The position numbers and the translations under genes are program-made. This document shows, piece after piece, positions 38,945 to 49,054 of a stretch of DNA of 64,000 nt. The stretch comes from an uncultured Verrucomicrobiota bacterium (GTDB lineage Bacteria; Verrucomicrobiota; Verrucomicrobiia; Methylacidiphilales; UBA1321): contig CAIPBM010000106.1 of NCBI GenBank assembly GCA_903863295.1, positions 1-64,000 on the forward strand, read 5' to 3'. The notes under the pieces were generated by a model. It did not search any database. It saw only the letters and a list, made by a program, of their open reading frames with translations, and was not told the DNA's origin. Numbering within the stretch: position 1 is the first letter of the stretch; each line of letters starts with the position of its first letter.

Positions 38945-40609
38945 ATGTTTATCTCGTCTTTCCCTTTGAACTCTCGCCGGAATGGGCGACTCCTTTTCGC
39001 CATCGCGTTCCTCGGCTTGATTTCCCCCGCCTTCCTATTGGCGCAGACGGCGACGAATACCCTAACCCCCTCTCCCGAAGTCGCCCCCGCCGATGCCACG
39101 AACAGTTCCCTTTCAACCACAGTCGCACCGACCAATGTCGTTAACCCGGCCCCACCTGAACCGGCAGCTCCGATTTCCCCTGCGCCAAGCCCAACTTATT
39201 TACCTAAGCCCACGATCGACCAAACGGGCTCGGACTCCGATAGTCTGGCGCTTGCGGCCCTGCTCGTCCTCGCCTCCATCGGTGGGTTCCTGCTCTATCA
39301 CTGCGGATTGACCCGCGCGAAAAATTGCGGCCACACCTCAATGGTGCTGCTCATCGGCGTCGTTTTCGGGTGGCTCGGCTACTGGGCGGGCGGATTCGCC
39401 GTCCAGAACGGCGGTGTCGGCGATGCCCATGCGGCGATTTCGGGAGACATTCCGGCCTCCGCCCGCGACGTCCTCGACCATGAATTCGGCTTCATGGCCG
39501 CGGGACATTACTGGGGTCTGATGGGCAACTCCGGCTTCTTCCTCACCACCAGCGCCAGTTCCGCCAGCGGCATCGCCAGTCTCTTCCTCATCCACGCGAG
39601 CTTCCTGAGCCTCATCCTCGGCGCCGCCCTGGGCGCGGCCCTGGAACGGAGCCGGATCATCGCCATGGCCATCGCCTCACTCTTGATCAGCCTGGTCATT
39701 TATCCCCTTCTCGCGAACTGGGTCTGGGGCGGCGGCTGGTTGGCCGAACTCGGCTCCAGTTACGGTTTCGGTCATGGCTCCATTGACCTGGCCGGTGCGG
39801 GCGTAGTGCATGAAACGGCGGGAACGCTGGCCCTCGTCATCGCAGTGGCGCTGGGCCCGCGCTATGGACGGTTTGCCCGCGACAAAATCTCCCGGATTAT
39901 TCCCGGCCACAACCTGCCCTTCGTCGTGCTCGGCACAGTCATCCTTCTCCTCGCCCTGACGGCGGCCAATGTCCTCGTCAGCGGAAATTTGTCTACAACG
40001 GCAACGTCACTCACCAGCCTCGCCGCAGTCAATACCCTGCTGGCGGCGGCAGGAGGTTTGGTTATCTCTCTCCTTACGGGAGCCTGGCAAAATCTCCGCC
40101 CGGAACCGACCCGACTCTGTCGCGGATTGCTCGGCGGAGCGATCGCCAGTTCCGCTGGCGCCGCATTGATCGATCCCTGGGCGGCATTCGTCATCGGTGG
40201 GTTGGCGGCCATTTTTGTCCAGGGAACCTTCACCTTTCTGGAGAAGCTCCGCATCGACGATCCCGTCGGCGCCGCGGCGACCCACGGCGCAAGCGGTGCC
40301 TGGGGTGTTCTCGCCACGGGCCTCTTTGCCAACGGCTTGGCAGGGCAAGGGATCAACGGCGTGGAGAGCGGCGTCCGGGGCCTCTTCTTCGGCGGCAACT
40401 GGCATCAGTTGGCGGCGCAGGGGCTCGAGTGTGTGACCACGTTTGTTGTCGTTTATATTCTAGGCTACGCCTCCCTGATCCTGATCCACAAAATCGTGGG
40501 GCTGCGCGCCGAGTTGACGGACGAAACCGGTGGTCTCGATTGGCCCCAAATCGGTGCCTTGGGCTACCAGGGCGACAGCGATGCCGATGATTTAGCTCCA
40601 AGGGAGTGA
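38945..40609 (+). CDS. amt: Ammonium transporter (Amt) with long N-terminal extension
   Basis: 554 residues. A cleavable-type signal peptide (1-33) is followed by a Thr/Pro/Ala-rich linker to about residue 95, then the Amt fold of about eleven helices. DLAGAGVVHETAG contains the conserved Asp and first pore His; DDPVGAAATHGASGAW contains the second pore His of the twin-His filter. Function is NH4+/NH3 uptake. The linker is not part of the classic fold. ATG at 38945 begins the signal peptide; the frame is open earlier. A terminator follows. Confidence 0.92.
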   Translation: MFISSFPLNSRRNGRLLFAIAFLGLISPAFLLAQTATNTLTPSPEVAPADATNSSLSTTVAPTNVVNPAPPEPAAPISPAPSPTYLPKPTIDQTGSDSDSLALAALLVLASIGGFLLYHCGLTRAKNCGHTSMVLLIGVVFGWLGYWAGGFAVQNGGVGDAHAAISGDIPASARDVLDHEFGFMAAGHYWGLMGNSGFFLTTSASSASGIASLFLIHASFLSLILGAALGAALERSRIIAMAIASLLISLVIYPLLANWVWGGGWLAELGSSYGFGHGSIDLAGAGVVHETAGTLALVIAVALGPRYGRFARDKISRIIPGHNLPFVVLGTVILLLALTAANVLVSGNLSTTATSLTSLAAVNTLLAAAGGLVISLLTGAWQNLRPEPTRLCRGLLGGAIASSAGAALIDPWAAFVIGGLAAIFVQGTFTFLEKLRIDDPVGAAATHGASGAWGVLATGLFANGLAGQGINGVESGVRGLFFGGNWHQLAAQGLECVTTFVVVYILGYASLILIHKIVGLRAELTDETGGLDWPQIGALGYQGDSDADDLAPRE

Positions 40610-40620
40610 CGACGCTTCAT

Positions 40621-40653
40621 TCTGCCGCATGATTGACCTCTGCGGCAGATTTT
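40621..40653 (+). terminator. Intrinsic terminator between amt and shc
   Basis: Stem TCTGCCGCA (40621-40629) and TGCGGCAGA (40641-40649) pair perfectly around an 11-base loop and are followed by TTTT. It lies 11 bases after the amt stop, 22 bases before the shc ATG. Confidence 0.88.
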
Positions 40654-40674
40654 CTATGCTTAGGGATTATCCCT

Positions 40675-42654
40675 ATGACTCCTTTGCCCAAGAAAACCAT
40701 CGCCGTTTCCCTTGAGACGTTTCGCGAACAGTCGGCCGATCCTTTGGCGGATCAGGTCAAGGAAGCCATTTCCAAGTCCCAGCAATACTTGTTGGGACTG
40801 CAAAAGCCGGACGGCTATTGGGTGGGCGAACTCATCGTCGATTCGACGCTCGTTTCCGATGTCGTCGCCCTCATGCACTGGACGGGCGAGGTCGATTTCA
40901 ATAAGCAATCCCGCTGCGTCAAGCACCTGCTCGACCGGCAGCTTCCCGACGGTGGCTGGAATATCTACTACAAGGGTCCCAGCGAACTGAACGCGACGGT
41001 GAAGGCCTACTTCGCCCTGAAGCTGGCCGGTTTTTCACCCGATGAGCCGCGCATGCTGAAAGCCCACGCGACGATCGTACGCCTCGGTGGTATTCCCAAG
41101 GCGAACACCTACACCAAGCTCTTTCTCGCCATGTTCGGCCAGTATCCCTGGAAATATCTCCCGATCATTCCGTCGGAGATCATCCTGCTGCCCAACTGGC
41201 TCTACTTTAATATCTACGAGATGTCGTCCTGGAGTCGCGCCATGGTCGTGCCGCTCTCAATCATCAACCATTTCAAGCCGGTGCGCCATCTTCCGCCGGA
41301 AAAGCAGTTGCACGAGCTTTTCCCTTACGGCACCGAGCACTCGAACCTGGATCTGCCTTTCGATCAAAAGCTCTTCACCTGGAAGAATTTTTTCCTCGGC
41401 TGGAACCGTGTTCTCAAGTTCCTCGACACCTTGCCCTGGAAGCCGTTCCGTAGCGCCGCGTTGAAAAAGGCGGAAGCCTGGATCGTGGAACGCATCGGCG
41501 ATGGTTCCGACGGACTAGGCGCCATCTTCCCCAGCATGCTCTATTGCCTGATGGTCTTGAAGACCCTCGGCTACGGCGATGAAAATCCGGTCATGCGCAA
41601 GGCGATGAAGGATTTTCTCGATCTCGAGATGAACGATCCCGTGACCGACGAATACCGGATGATGCCGTGCCATTCCCCGATCTGGGACTCGGCGATCACC
41701 GCCTTCGCCCTGGTCGAATCGGGTATTCCGGCGGATCATCCCCAAATTCAAAAGGCGGGGGAATGGATTCTCTCCAAGGAAGTGAAAGATTTCCGCGGCG
41801 ACTGGCGGCATAAAAATCCGACACCGATCACCAGCGGCTGGGCTTTTGAGTACAACAACAAGTACTACCCCGACGTCGACGACACCTTCAAGGTGCTGCT
41901 CGCGCTCGGCAAAATCAAGATGCCGGACGAGGCGACCAAGGAACAGGCGATGAAGCGGGCGCTGGCCTGGTCGATCAGTTTCCAGTGCAAGAACGGCGGT
42001 TTCGCCGCGTTCGACAAGGACGTGACCAAGAAGTGGCTGCAGGACGTTCCCTTTGCGGATCACAACGCGATTCTCGACCCGCCGTGTAGCGACATTACCT
42101 CGCGCGCGCTGGAGGTTTTTGGCCGCATGGGCCTGAGCGACAAGGAAGCGTTTATCAAGAAAGCGATCAAGTACGTGAAGGATACGCAGTTGCCCGATGG
42201 CTCCTGGGAAGGTCGCTGGGGCGTGAACTATATTTATGGAACCTGGCTGGTTCTGCGTGGTATGCGCGCCATCGGCATGGACATGTGCGAGGACTGGATT
42301 TTGCGCGGCGTTAATTGGCTGGAATCGTGTCAAAACGCCGATGGCGGCTGGGGCGAGACCTGTGCAACCTATGATAATCCGAAGCTGAAGGGCCAGGGCG
42401 AAAGCACGCCTTCGCAAACGGCCTGGGCTCTCATGGGTATCATCGCCGCGAGCGATCATTTGCGCCCGAGCATCCTGCGCGGCGTCGAGCATCTCGTCCG
42501 GACGCAGAATCCGGACGGCTCCTGGACGGAGGATCACATCACCGGCACCGGATTCCCGAAGGTCTTCTATCTGAAGTATGACATGTACCGCAACAACTGG
42601 CCGTTGCTCGCCCTGGCTGATTTCCAGAAATTGGCCGCGAAGGACCGCCGATGA
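40675..42654 (+). CDS. shc: Squalene-hopene cyclase
   Basis: 659 residues from ATG at 40675. The catalytic DxDD motif is Asp400-Val-Asp402-Asp403 (YPDVDDTF), and several QW repeats are visible (QLPDGGWNIYYKG, FQCKNGGFAAFD, QLPDGSWEGRWG, CQNADGGWGETC, TQNPDGSWTE). It cyclises squalene to hopene in the membrane, the entry to hopanoids. GSWEGRWGVNYIYGTW and STPSQTAWALMG are also standard. It overlaps the phosphorylase gene by ATGA. Squalene-forming hpnCDE genes are not nearby. Confidence 0.97.
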   Translation: MTPLPKKTIAVSLETFREQSADPLADQVKEAISKSQQYLLGLQKPDGYWVGELIVDSTLVSDVVALMHWTGEVDFNKQSRCVKHLLDRQLPDGGWNIYYKGPSELNATVKAYFALKLAGFSPDEPRMLKAHATIVRLGGIPKANTYTKLFLAMFGQYPWKYLPIIPSEIILLPNWLYFNIYEMSSWSRAMVVPLSIINHFKPVRHLPPEKQLHELFPYGTEHSNLDLPFDQKLFTWKNFFLGWNRVLKFLDTLPWKPFRSAALKKAEAWIVERIGDGSDGLGAIFPSMLYCLMVLKTLGYGDENPVMRKAMKDFLDLEMNDPVTDEYRMMPCHSPIWDSAITAFALVESGIPADHPQIQKAGEWILSKEVKDFRGDWRHKNPTPITSGWAFEYNNKYYPDVDDTFKVLLALGKIKMPDEATKEQAMKRALAWSISFQCKNGGFAAFDKDVTKKWLQDVPFADHNAILDPPCSDITSRALEVFGRMGLSDKEAFIKKAIKYVKDTQLPDGSWEGRWGVNYIYGTWLVLRGMRAIGMDMCEDWILRGVNWLESCQNADGGWGETCATYDNPKLKGQGESTPSQTAWALMGIIAASDHLRPSILRGVEHLVRTQNPDGSWTEDHITGTGFPKVFYLKYDMYRNNWPLLALADFQKLAAKDRR

Positions 42655-43358
42655 TCTGTTACGCCTTCCCCCTCGCGCATGAGGCGGGAGAATTGCTGAA
42701 GCGCTGTACCCAGAAGGAGGAGTTTTCGATCGGCGGCCTCCGCTGCACCCTCGCTAATTTCCGGGGGCGCCCGATTCTGGTAGCCCTCGTCGGCATGGGC
42801 CTCGCGCGTGCCGAGGCAAATACGCAGACCATCTTTCAGTACTTTCGTCCCAAGGGATTTGTCCTGGCCGGTTATGGCGGCGCACTCATTCCGCAATTGA
42901 AAACGGGGCAGGTGGTCATCTCGACCAATTTCTCCTCACCGGAAGTTCTTCCCTTCCTGCGTCTCCTTTCCGGCTTTGATTTCGCCAGTTTTTGTTCTGT
43001 CGATGAGATCGTCAGCACACCGGCCCGGCGTGATTGGTTCGCACAAAATAATCAGCTACAGGTGATCGACATGGAGACCGCGGGCGTGGCCGACGTGGTC
43101 TTCAAACGCTCCGTTCCCTTTGTCGCCGTGCGTTCGGTCACTGACGAGTACCATCATGTGTTGCCCACAGGGGCGCTCGCGGCTGGATTTGACGCGGAGA
43201 AGGGACGGGCAACGCCGCTTCGTCTTCTCATCTATCTCGCAACGCACCCGAAGGAATTTGGTCCGTTCAAAAAGTTTGTCGCGGGTCTCTCCATCGCCCG
43301 GAACAATCTCACCAAGTTCCTAGAACAACTCAACGACGAGTTGCCTTCGAGCTGGTGA
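42651..43358 (+). CDS. hpnG: HpnG-like hopanoid-associated nucleoside phosphorylase
   Basis: 235 residues of the PNP/UDP phosphorylase superfamily: LVGMGLARAEAN near 48, GYGGALIPQLKTGQVV near 75, VIDMETAGVADV near 140 (ribose-binding Met-Glu) and VRSVTDEY near 160 (catalytic Asp region). HpnG removes adenine from adenosylhopane on the way to bacteriohopanetetrol. The four-base overlap with shc supports this. Its 3' end overlaps convergent ribD by 29 bases. Confidence 0.82.
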   Translation: MICYAFPLAHEAGELLKRCTQKEEFSIGGLRCTLANFRGRPILVALVGMGLARAEANTQTIFQYFRPKGFVLAGYGGALIPQLKTGQVVISTNFSSPEVLPFLRLLSGFDFASFCSVDEIVSTPARRDWFAQNNQLQVIDMETAGVADVVFKRSVPFVAVRSVTDEYHHVLPTGALAAGFDAEKGRATPLRLLIYLATHPKEFGPFKKFVAGLSIARNNLTKFLEQLNDELPSSW

Positions 43359-44385
43359 CCAAGGCCCGGCAGAAGAGATCAGGCCCCGCTGGCGTGTAGC
43401 TCACGTCATGTAAACGAACCGGAGTGGGTAATTTTTCCAGCGCTCGCGGGAGCGTACCCATCACCGCAGGCGCGATGAAGAAAGCGACCTCGTTGACCAG
43501 ATTTTGCCGAAAGGCCTCAGTCAGGATTTTGCCACCGCCTTCGATCAGCAAATGCGAGACATCCCACGCTCCAAGTGCCGTAATGATTTCCCGCAAGGGT
43601 CGATTTTGGAAAACCAACGTCCGGTCGCGATGCCGGTCGGAAAAAAGATGGAGCTCTTTCGGCAAACGCCCTGATTTGGTCACAATCACGCGCCAGGGCT
43701 GAACCTTGCCTCGCCGTCCCGGAAGTCGAACAGTGAGGCGAGGATTGTCCTGCCGTGCGGTTTCTGCTCCCACGAGAATGGCATCCGATTCCCAGCGCAA
43801 TTCATGTGCGATTGTTCTCGCCTCGGGCGACGTCAACCAGCGGTCATCACCTGGCGGTGTGGTGATGCGTCCATCCATCGATAACGCGATCTTGGCGACG
43901 ACCCACGGACGGCGCTGGACGATCCACCAATTGAAATCACGATTAAGCGCCATCGCTTCATCGGCAATCAGGCCGGACGAAACGTTCACCCCGGCAGCAT
44001 GGAGCAACTGCGTGGCGGCACCGGCATGGGCCGGATTCGGATCCGTGGCGGCGAAAACCACGCGCGCGATTTTTTCGCGCAAGATTAGTCCTGTGCAAGG
44101 CGGTGTGCGGCCCTGCGTGGAGCAGGGTTCCAGCGTGACATAGAGCGTCGCCCCGGCAATGGCGTGTCCCCGTTTCCTGGCATCCGCCACGGCGTTGACC
44201 TCGGCGTGAGGCGATCCGGCGCGCTGATGATAACCCTCGCCAATAATCCTGCCGCTGCGAACCAGCACGGCACCGACCCGCGGATTCGGCAGAGTCAATC
44301 CCGAGCCAAGTTTGGCTAACGCGAATGCGCGCCGCAGATAACGTTTGTCCACGGCAGCGGGCCCAGTTTGAGACGACTTGGACAT
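43330..44385 (-). CDS. ribD: Bifunctional riboflavin biosynthesis deaminase/reductase
   Basis: 351 residues from ATG at 44385. The N-terminal cytidine-deaminase-like domain has zinc motif His60-Ala-Glu62 and Cys88/Cys97 (LEPCSTQGRTPPC). The C-terminal RibD reductase domain shows IALSMDGRITTPPGDDRWLTS near 200 (split here) and LLIEGGGKILTEA near 290. It performs steps 2 and 3 of riboflavin synthesis. It follows the outer-membrane factor gene by four bases, an odd last gene for an efflux operon. No FMN riboswitch is seen. Confidence 0.95.
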   Translation of the reverse strand: MSKSSQTGPAAVDKRYLRRAFALAKLGSGLTLPNPRVGAVLVRSGRIIGEGYHQRAGSPHAEVNAVADARKRGHAIAGATLYVTLEPCSTQGRTPPCTGLILREKIARVVFAATDPNPAHAGAATQLLHAAGVNVSSGLIADEAMALNRDFNWWIVQRRPWVVAKIALSMDGRITTPPGDDRWLTSPEARTIAHELRWESDAILVGAETARQDNPRLTVRLPGRRGKVQPWRVIVTKSGRLPKELHLFSDRHRDRTLVFQNRPLREIITALGAWDVSHLLIEGGGKILTEAFRQNLVNEVAFFIAPAVMGTLPRALEKLPTPVRLHDVSYTPAGPDLFCRALVTSSKATRR

Positions 44386-44389
44386 CGAT

Positions 44390-45937
44390 TTACTTTTTCT
44401 CCTTCGCGATGGCTTCTTGCGCCTGTGGCACATCGGCGACACCCGACTTTCCCGGAAGTTTCGAAGCATCCCATCCCCCGCCGAGGGCTTCCACGAGCAG
44501 AACACTGGTGGTCATGCGCCGCGTACGGATATTGACGGAGAGGATCTGGTTATTCAAGGCAGCGGCCTGGGCCACGATCACGTCGATATAATCCTGCGTC
44601 CCCGCCTTGTAGAGGTTAGTCGCAATATCGAGCGATTGCAGGGAGGACTTCACGGTCTCATCTTCAACCACCGCCTCTTCCTTGAGGATTCGTAGACCGG
44701 AAAGATCATCCTCGACCTGTTGGAAAGCGGTGAGGGCCGTCTCGCGATAAACCGCCACGGTCGCTTCATAGTTGGCCTGAGCTTCCTGAACCTGGCCATG
44801 CGTTGCGCCGCCATTGAACAGCGTTTGCGCGAGCGCCGGTCCCACGGACCAAAGAAAACTGGGGCCCGAAAATAACTGCGACAACTGGATCGATTCCAAA
44901 CCTGTCGAGGCACTGAGCGTGATCGATGGATAATAGGCGGAGACCGCGACGCCGATGGAGGCATTGGCGGAAGCGACCCGGCGCTCGGCCCCGGCAATGT
45001 CCGGACGACGTTCGAGCAAGTCGGAAGGAAGCGCCACGGGGATGTTCGGTGGCGTGGCGGTCAGTGGATTCTTGGGAAGCTTGAACAGGGACGCCGGTTT
45101 GCCGATCAAGGTGGCGATGGCATCCTCGTATTGGGCGCGCTGGACGCCGAGATCGATGAGTTGCGCCTTGGTGCTGTCGAGCTGCGTCGTGGCCTGGGCG
45201 ACGTCGCCCTTGGAGGAAATGCCGCTGTTGTAGCGGTTGGTGGTCAGCTCCAGATACTTCTGGTATGACACCGCCGTCGTGGCGAGAAGTTGTGCCTGGG
45301 CATCAAGTCCACGGAGACTGAAATAATCGACCGCCAACGTTGCCTGGTAGGAGAGACGGGCATTTTCCAGATCGGCGAAGGAGGCCTGCGCCGTGGTTGA
45401 GCTTGCCTCGACGTTCCGCCGAACCGCACCCCAGACATCGACCATGTAGGTGGCCTCGAGCGGCAGATTATAGAGATTCTGGACGGTGGCCCCAGGACTC
45501 TGACTGGTATTGATGTTGTTCTGATTGAGATTTTGAGAGGACTGCGATTTTGTGTAGCTCGGATTTGCGCTGATGGTTGGAAAGAGTCCGGCCCGGGCGA
45601 CTTTGACGGCGGCGGCGGCTTCGCGGAACTGGGCTTCTGCCTGCAGGATATTCTGGTTGGAAATATTGACCTGCTCTTCGAGGGCATTGAGCTCGGGATC
45701 GTGATAAATCTCCCACCACTTACCGCGAATCGTATCATCCTTGGGATGTGCCGGCTTCCAGTAGCCGGGATCCTTATAGGCCGTGGGCGTGGGAGCGGTA
45801 GGCTTGGAGTAATCGGGGCCGGCCGTGCAGGCCGACAGGAGCAGGGGAGCCATCAAGAGCGCGATTCGCGTCGACACATTGCTCCCGGCACGGGCCGCCG
45901 CCTTCGGGAAACAACTTGATGCAACTGTGCTTGTCAT
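44390..45937 (-). CDS. RND outer-membrane factor lipoprotein (NodT/OprM family)
   Basis: 515 residues with lipobox LLSAC near 34-38, then the paired OEP repeats of the TolC fold (NISNQNILQAEAQFREAAAAV near 95; NRYNSGISSKGDVAQATTQL near 230; EAQANYEATVAVYRETALTAF near 410; DYIDVIVAQAAALNNQ near 470). It forms the outer-membrane exit duct for the RND pumps encoded upstream. Its ATG overlaps the pump stop by four bases. Length is normal. Confidence 0.94.
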   Translation of the reverse strand: MTSTVASSCFPKAAARAGSNVSTRIALLMAPLLLSACTAGPDYSKPTAPTPTAYKDPGYWKPAHPKDDTIRGKWWEIYHDPELNALEEQVNISNQNILQAEAQFREAAAAVKVARAGLFPTISANPSYTKSQSSQNLNQNNINTSQSPGATVQNLYNLPLEATYMVDVWGAVRRNVEASSTTAQASFADLENARLSYQATLAVDYFSLRGLDAQAQLLATTAVSYQKYLELTTNRYNSGISSKGDVAQATTQLDSTKAQLIDLGVQRAQYEDAIATLIGKPASLFKLPKNPLTATPPNIPVALPSDLLERRPDIAGAERRVASANASIGVAVSAYYPSITLSASTGLESIQLSQLFSGPSFLWSVGPALAQTLFNGGATHGQVQEAQANYEATVAVYRETALTAFQQVEDDLSGLRILKEEAVVEDETVKSSLQSLDIATNLYKAGTQDYIDVIVAQAAALNNQILSVNIRTRRMTTSVLLVEALGGGWDASKLPGKSGVADVPQAQEAIAKEKK

Positions 45938-48900
45938 ACGCGTACTTCCTCGCCAAGGGGCGGATGATCCACGGGCTTATTTTCCTGCGACCGCGATCCC
46001 AATCGGATGCGATCCCAGAACAAATAGACCACCGGAGTTGTATAAAGCGTCAATATCTGGCTCAACAAAAGTCCGCCGATGATGGCGATACCCAAGGGGC
46101 GCCGCAATTCACCTCCCGTGCCGAAATCAAATGCCAAGGGGACGGCACCAAGTATCGCGGCCATGGTTGTCATGAGAATGGGACGAAAACGGAGCAGGCA
46201 GGCTTCATAAATAGCGTCCTTGGAATCTTTGCCCTCCACACGCTCCGCCGCCAGTGCGAAGTCGATCATCATGATGGCATTTTTCTTCACGATACCGATC
46301 AAAAGAATCACCCCGATGATGGAGATCAGGCTCAAGTCGGTATTCGTGGCCATCAAGGCTAAGACCGCCCCGACTCCCGCAGATGGTAGAGTCGAAATAA
46401 TCGTGATGGGATGAATATAACTTTCATAAAGAATGCCAAGCACGATGTAAACGGCGGCGAGAGCCGTGGCGATGAGAACCGGTTCGTTGGACAGGGCGGC
46501 CTGGTAGGCCTGTGCGGTGCCTTGGAAGCTTCCTCGCACGGTGGCCGGAAATCCGATCTTGTCCTTGGCTTCATCAACAGCCGTGACCGCATCGCCGAGT
46601 GATTTTCCGGGGGTCACATTGAAGGAGAGGGTAATGGCTGCGAACTGACCCTGGTGGTTCACCGCCAGCGGCGCCGTCGCGGGCGCATTGTGTGTCACCG
46701 CACTCAGCGGCACCTGCTGTCCGGTTGAGGAGGTCACGTAAATGTCCCGGAGCGTCTGCGGATTTTGCCAATATTGCGGAGCGGCCTCCATCACCACATG
46801 ATACTGGTTGAGCGGGGTGTACATGGTTGAGACTTGTCGCTGGCCAAAAGCATCGTAGAGGGTGTTGTCGAGCAGGGCCGCCGTGATGCCGAAACGGGCG
46901 GCGGTGTCCCGGTCATACTCCACCAGGGTCTGCATGCCGAGGTTCTGCTGGTCGCTGTTGACGTCGGTCAGGATCGGGATTTTTCGCAATTGCTCCAGAA
47001 GCTTGGGGGCCCATTCGGCAACATCGGCGAAGTTGTCGCTTTGCAGCGTGTATTGATATTGCGCGTTGCTCTGCCGGCCACCGATACGAAGATCCTGCGA
47101 GGACTGGAGATAAAGCGTCGCCCCAGGAATCTTGGCCAATTTCGGACGCAGGCGGGCGATGACTTCATTGGCGGGCAATTTGCGTTCCTCCAGCGACTTG
47201 AGGGTAATGAACATCCGCGCGGTATTTGCTCCGCCTCCCCCACCGGTGAATCCGGCCAGCGTGGCGACGGCCGGGTCGGCGGTCACGATCTTGATCACCT
47301 GTAGAAGACGTTGCTGCATCGCCTGGAACGACGTGTCCTGATCGGCTTGGATATTACCTTGAAGTCGCCCCGTATCCTGCTCCGGGAAAAAGCCCTTGGG
47401 GATTTGGATGAAGAGCATGACGTTAAGGCCGATGAGCAGGATGAGAACGAGGAGCGTCAATACCGGGTGAAGCAAGACGCGGTTCAAGGTCGCGGCGTAG
47501 ACTTTCACAAGGCCGTGGAAAAAATTTTCGATGAGTTGATAAAGACGACCATGGACTTTGCTCTCCGGTTTGAGCAGCAGCGCGCACATCATCGGCGTGG
47601 TCGTCAATGAAATGACCATTGAGACGAGGATGGCAATGGCCAGGGTGACGGCAAATTCACGGAAAAGTCGTCCGACAATCCCGCCCATGAGCAGGATCGG
47701 AATAAAGACCGCGATGAGCGAAAGGCTGATCGAGAGCACGGTAAATCCAATTTCGGCGGAGCCTTTCAGTGCCGCCCGCATCGGCGACATCCCCTTTTCC
47801 AGGTAGCGGGTGATATTCTCCACGACCACAATCGCATCATCCACCACGAAGCCGGTCGAAATCGTCAGAGCCATCAGGGAGAGATTATCGAGACTGAACC
47901 CGAGCAGGTACATGACCCCGAAAGTGCCGACCAGGGAAACCACCACCGCGATGCTGGGTATGAACATGGCCCGCAAATCACGCAGAAAAACGAAGACAAC
48001 AAATATGACGAGAAGCACTGAGATGATGAGGGTTCGCTCAACGTCCGCGATGGAGGCGCGGATGGTATTAGTTCGATCCATGACCACATCGAGATGAATC
48101 GCCGGGGAGATAGAAGCCTGAAGCCGGTCTTTCATGGCATAGATCCGGTCAACCGTATTGATGATGTTGGCGCCCGGCTGACGAAAGACGATGAGCAGGA
48201 CGGAGGGCTTGCTATCGGCATATCCGGCGGTACGGATATCTTCCACGGCATCCTGGACATCGGCCACGTCCTGCACGCGGACGGGTGCACCGTTGCGATA
48301 GGCAATGATCAAGGGAAGATAATCCGCCGCCTTGAAGAGCTGGTCGTTGTCCGTGATGGTCCAGCGGGTGGTGTTGTTGCTGAGATGACCCTTGGGTTTG
48401 TTGGAATTCGCATTGCTAAGGGCGGCGCGAACTTCCTCCAGACCGATACCGTATTTGTTGAGCGCCGTCGGGTTCACCTCAACACGAACTGCGGGCAGGG
48501 AACTACCGCCGACAATAACCTGTCCCACCCCCTGCACCTGCGACAGTTTCTGGGCCAGCACGGTGGATGCGGCGTCATACATTTGTCCCTTGGTGAACGT
48601 ATCCGAGGTTAAGGACAGGATGATGATCGGCACATCAGCGGGATTTACTTTGCGGTAGGAGGGATTGCTGGGGAGATTGGCGGGAAGGTTGCCGCGTGCG
48701 GCATTGATGGCCGCTTCCACATCCCGCGCGGCGGCATCAATGTCGCGATTCAAATCAAACTGGAGCGTGATGCTCGTCGAGCCCAGCGTGCTCGACGACG
48801 TCATTTCTGTAACTCCGGCAATGCGCCCAAATTGCCGTTCCAGCGGCGTCGCGATCGCGGATGCCACGATCTCGGGACTGGCCCCGGGCAAACCGGCATT

Positions 48901-49041
48901 CACGCTGATGGTGGGGAAATCAACTTGAGGTAGAGGCGAAACCGGCAGCAAAAAGAATGCAACACCTCCAGCCAGCACCACGGCCAATGTCAGAAGGCTG
49001 GTGGCGATAGGCCGATGAATGAAGGGCGCGGAGATGTTCAT
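45934..49041 (-). CDS. RND multidrug efflux pump, MdtC-like (second of pair)
   Basis: 1035 residues from ATG at 49041. Twelve membrane helices and two large periplasmic domains of the HAE-1 family. The proton-relay Asp pair ([12 protein letters not shown] near 405) and Lys (IGIVKKNAIMMIDFAL near 945) are intact, as are MdtB/C-like GASPEIVASAIATPLE and FFPEQDTGRLQG. As with E. coli MdtBC it follows a second RND gene and probably forms a heteromultimer. It is coupled to the outer-membrane factor gene. Confidence 0.95.
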   Translation of the reverse strand: MNISAPFIHRPIATSLLTLAVVLAGGVAFFLLPVSPLPQVDFPTISVNAGLPGASPEIVASAIATPLERQFGRIAGVTEMTSSSTLGSTSITLQFDLNRDIDAAARDVEAAINAARGNLPANLPSNPSYRKVNPADVPIIILSLTSDTFTKGQMYDAASTVLAQKLSQVQGVGQVIVGGSSLPAVRVEVNPTALNKYGIGLEEVRAALSNANSNKPKGHLSNNTTRWTITDNDQLFKAADYLPLIIAYRNGAPVRVQDVADVQDAVEDIRTAGYADSKPSVLLIVFRQPGANIINTVDRIYAMKDRLQASISPAIHLDVVMDRTNTIRASIADVERTLIISVLLVIFVVFVFLRDLRAMFIPSIAVVVSLVGTFGVMYLLGFSLDNLSLMALTISTGFVVDDAIVVVENITRYLEKGMSPMRAALKGSAEIGFTVLSISLSLIAVFIPILLMGGIVGRLFREFAVTLAIAILVSMVISLTTTPMMCALLLKPESKVHGRLYQLIENFFHGLVKVYAATLNRVLLHPVLTLLVLILLIGLNVMLFIQIPKGFFPEQDTGRLQGNIQADQDTSFQAMQQRLLQVIKIVTADPAVATLAGFTGGGGGANTARMFITLKSLEERKLPANEVIARLRPKLAKIPGATLYLQSSQDLRIGGRQSNAQYQYTLQSDNFADVAEWAPKLLEQLRKIPILTDVNSDQQNLGMQTLVEYDRDTAARFGITAALLDNTLYDAFGQRQVSTMYTPLNQYHVVMEAAPQYWQNPQTLRDIYVTSSTGQQVPLSAVTHNAPATAPLAVNHQGQFAAITLSFNVTPGKSLGDAVTAVDEAKDKIGFPATVRGSFQGTAQAYQAALSNEPVLIATALAAVYIVLGILYESYIHPITIISTLPSAGVGAVLALMATNTDLSLISIIGVILLIGIVKKNAIMMIDFALAAERVEGKDSKDAIYEACLLRFRPILMTTMAAILGAVPLAFDFGTGGELRRPLGIAIIGGLLLSQILTLYTTPVVYLFWDRIRLGSRSQENKPVDHPPLGEEVRV

Positions 49042-49054
49042 GCGCGTGCCGGTT

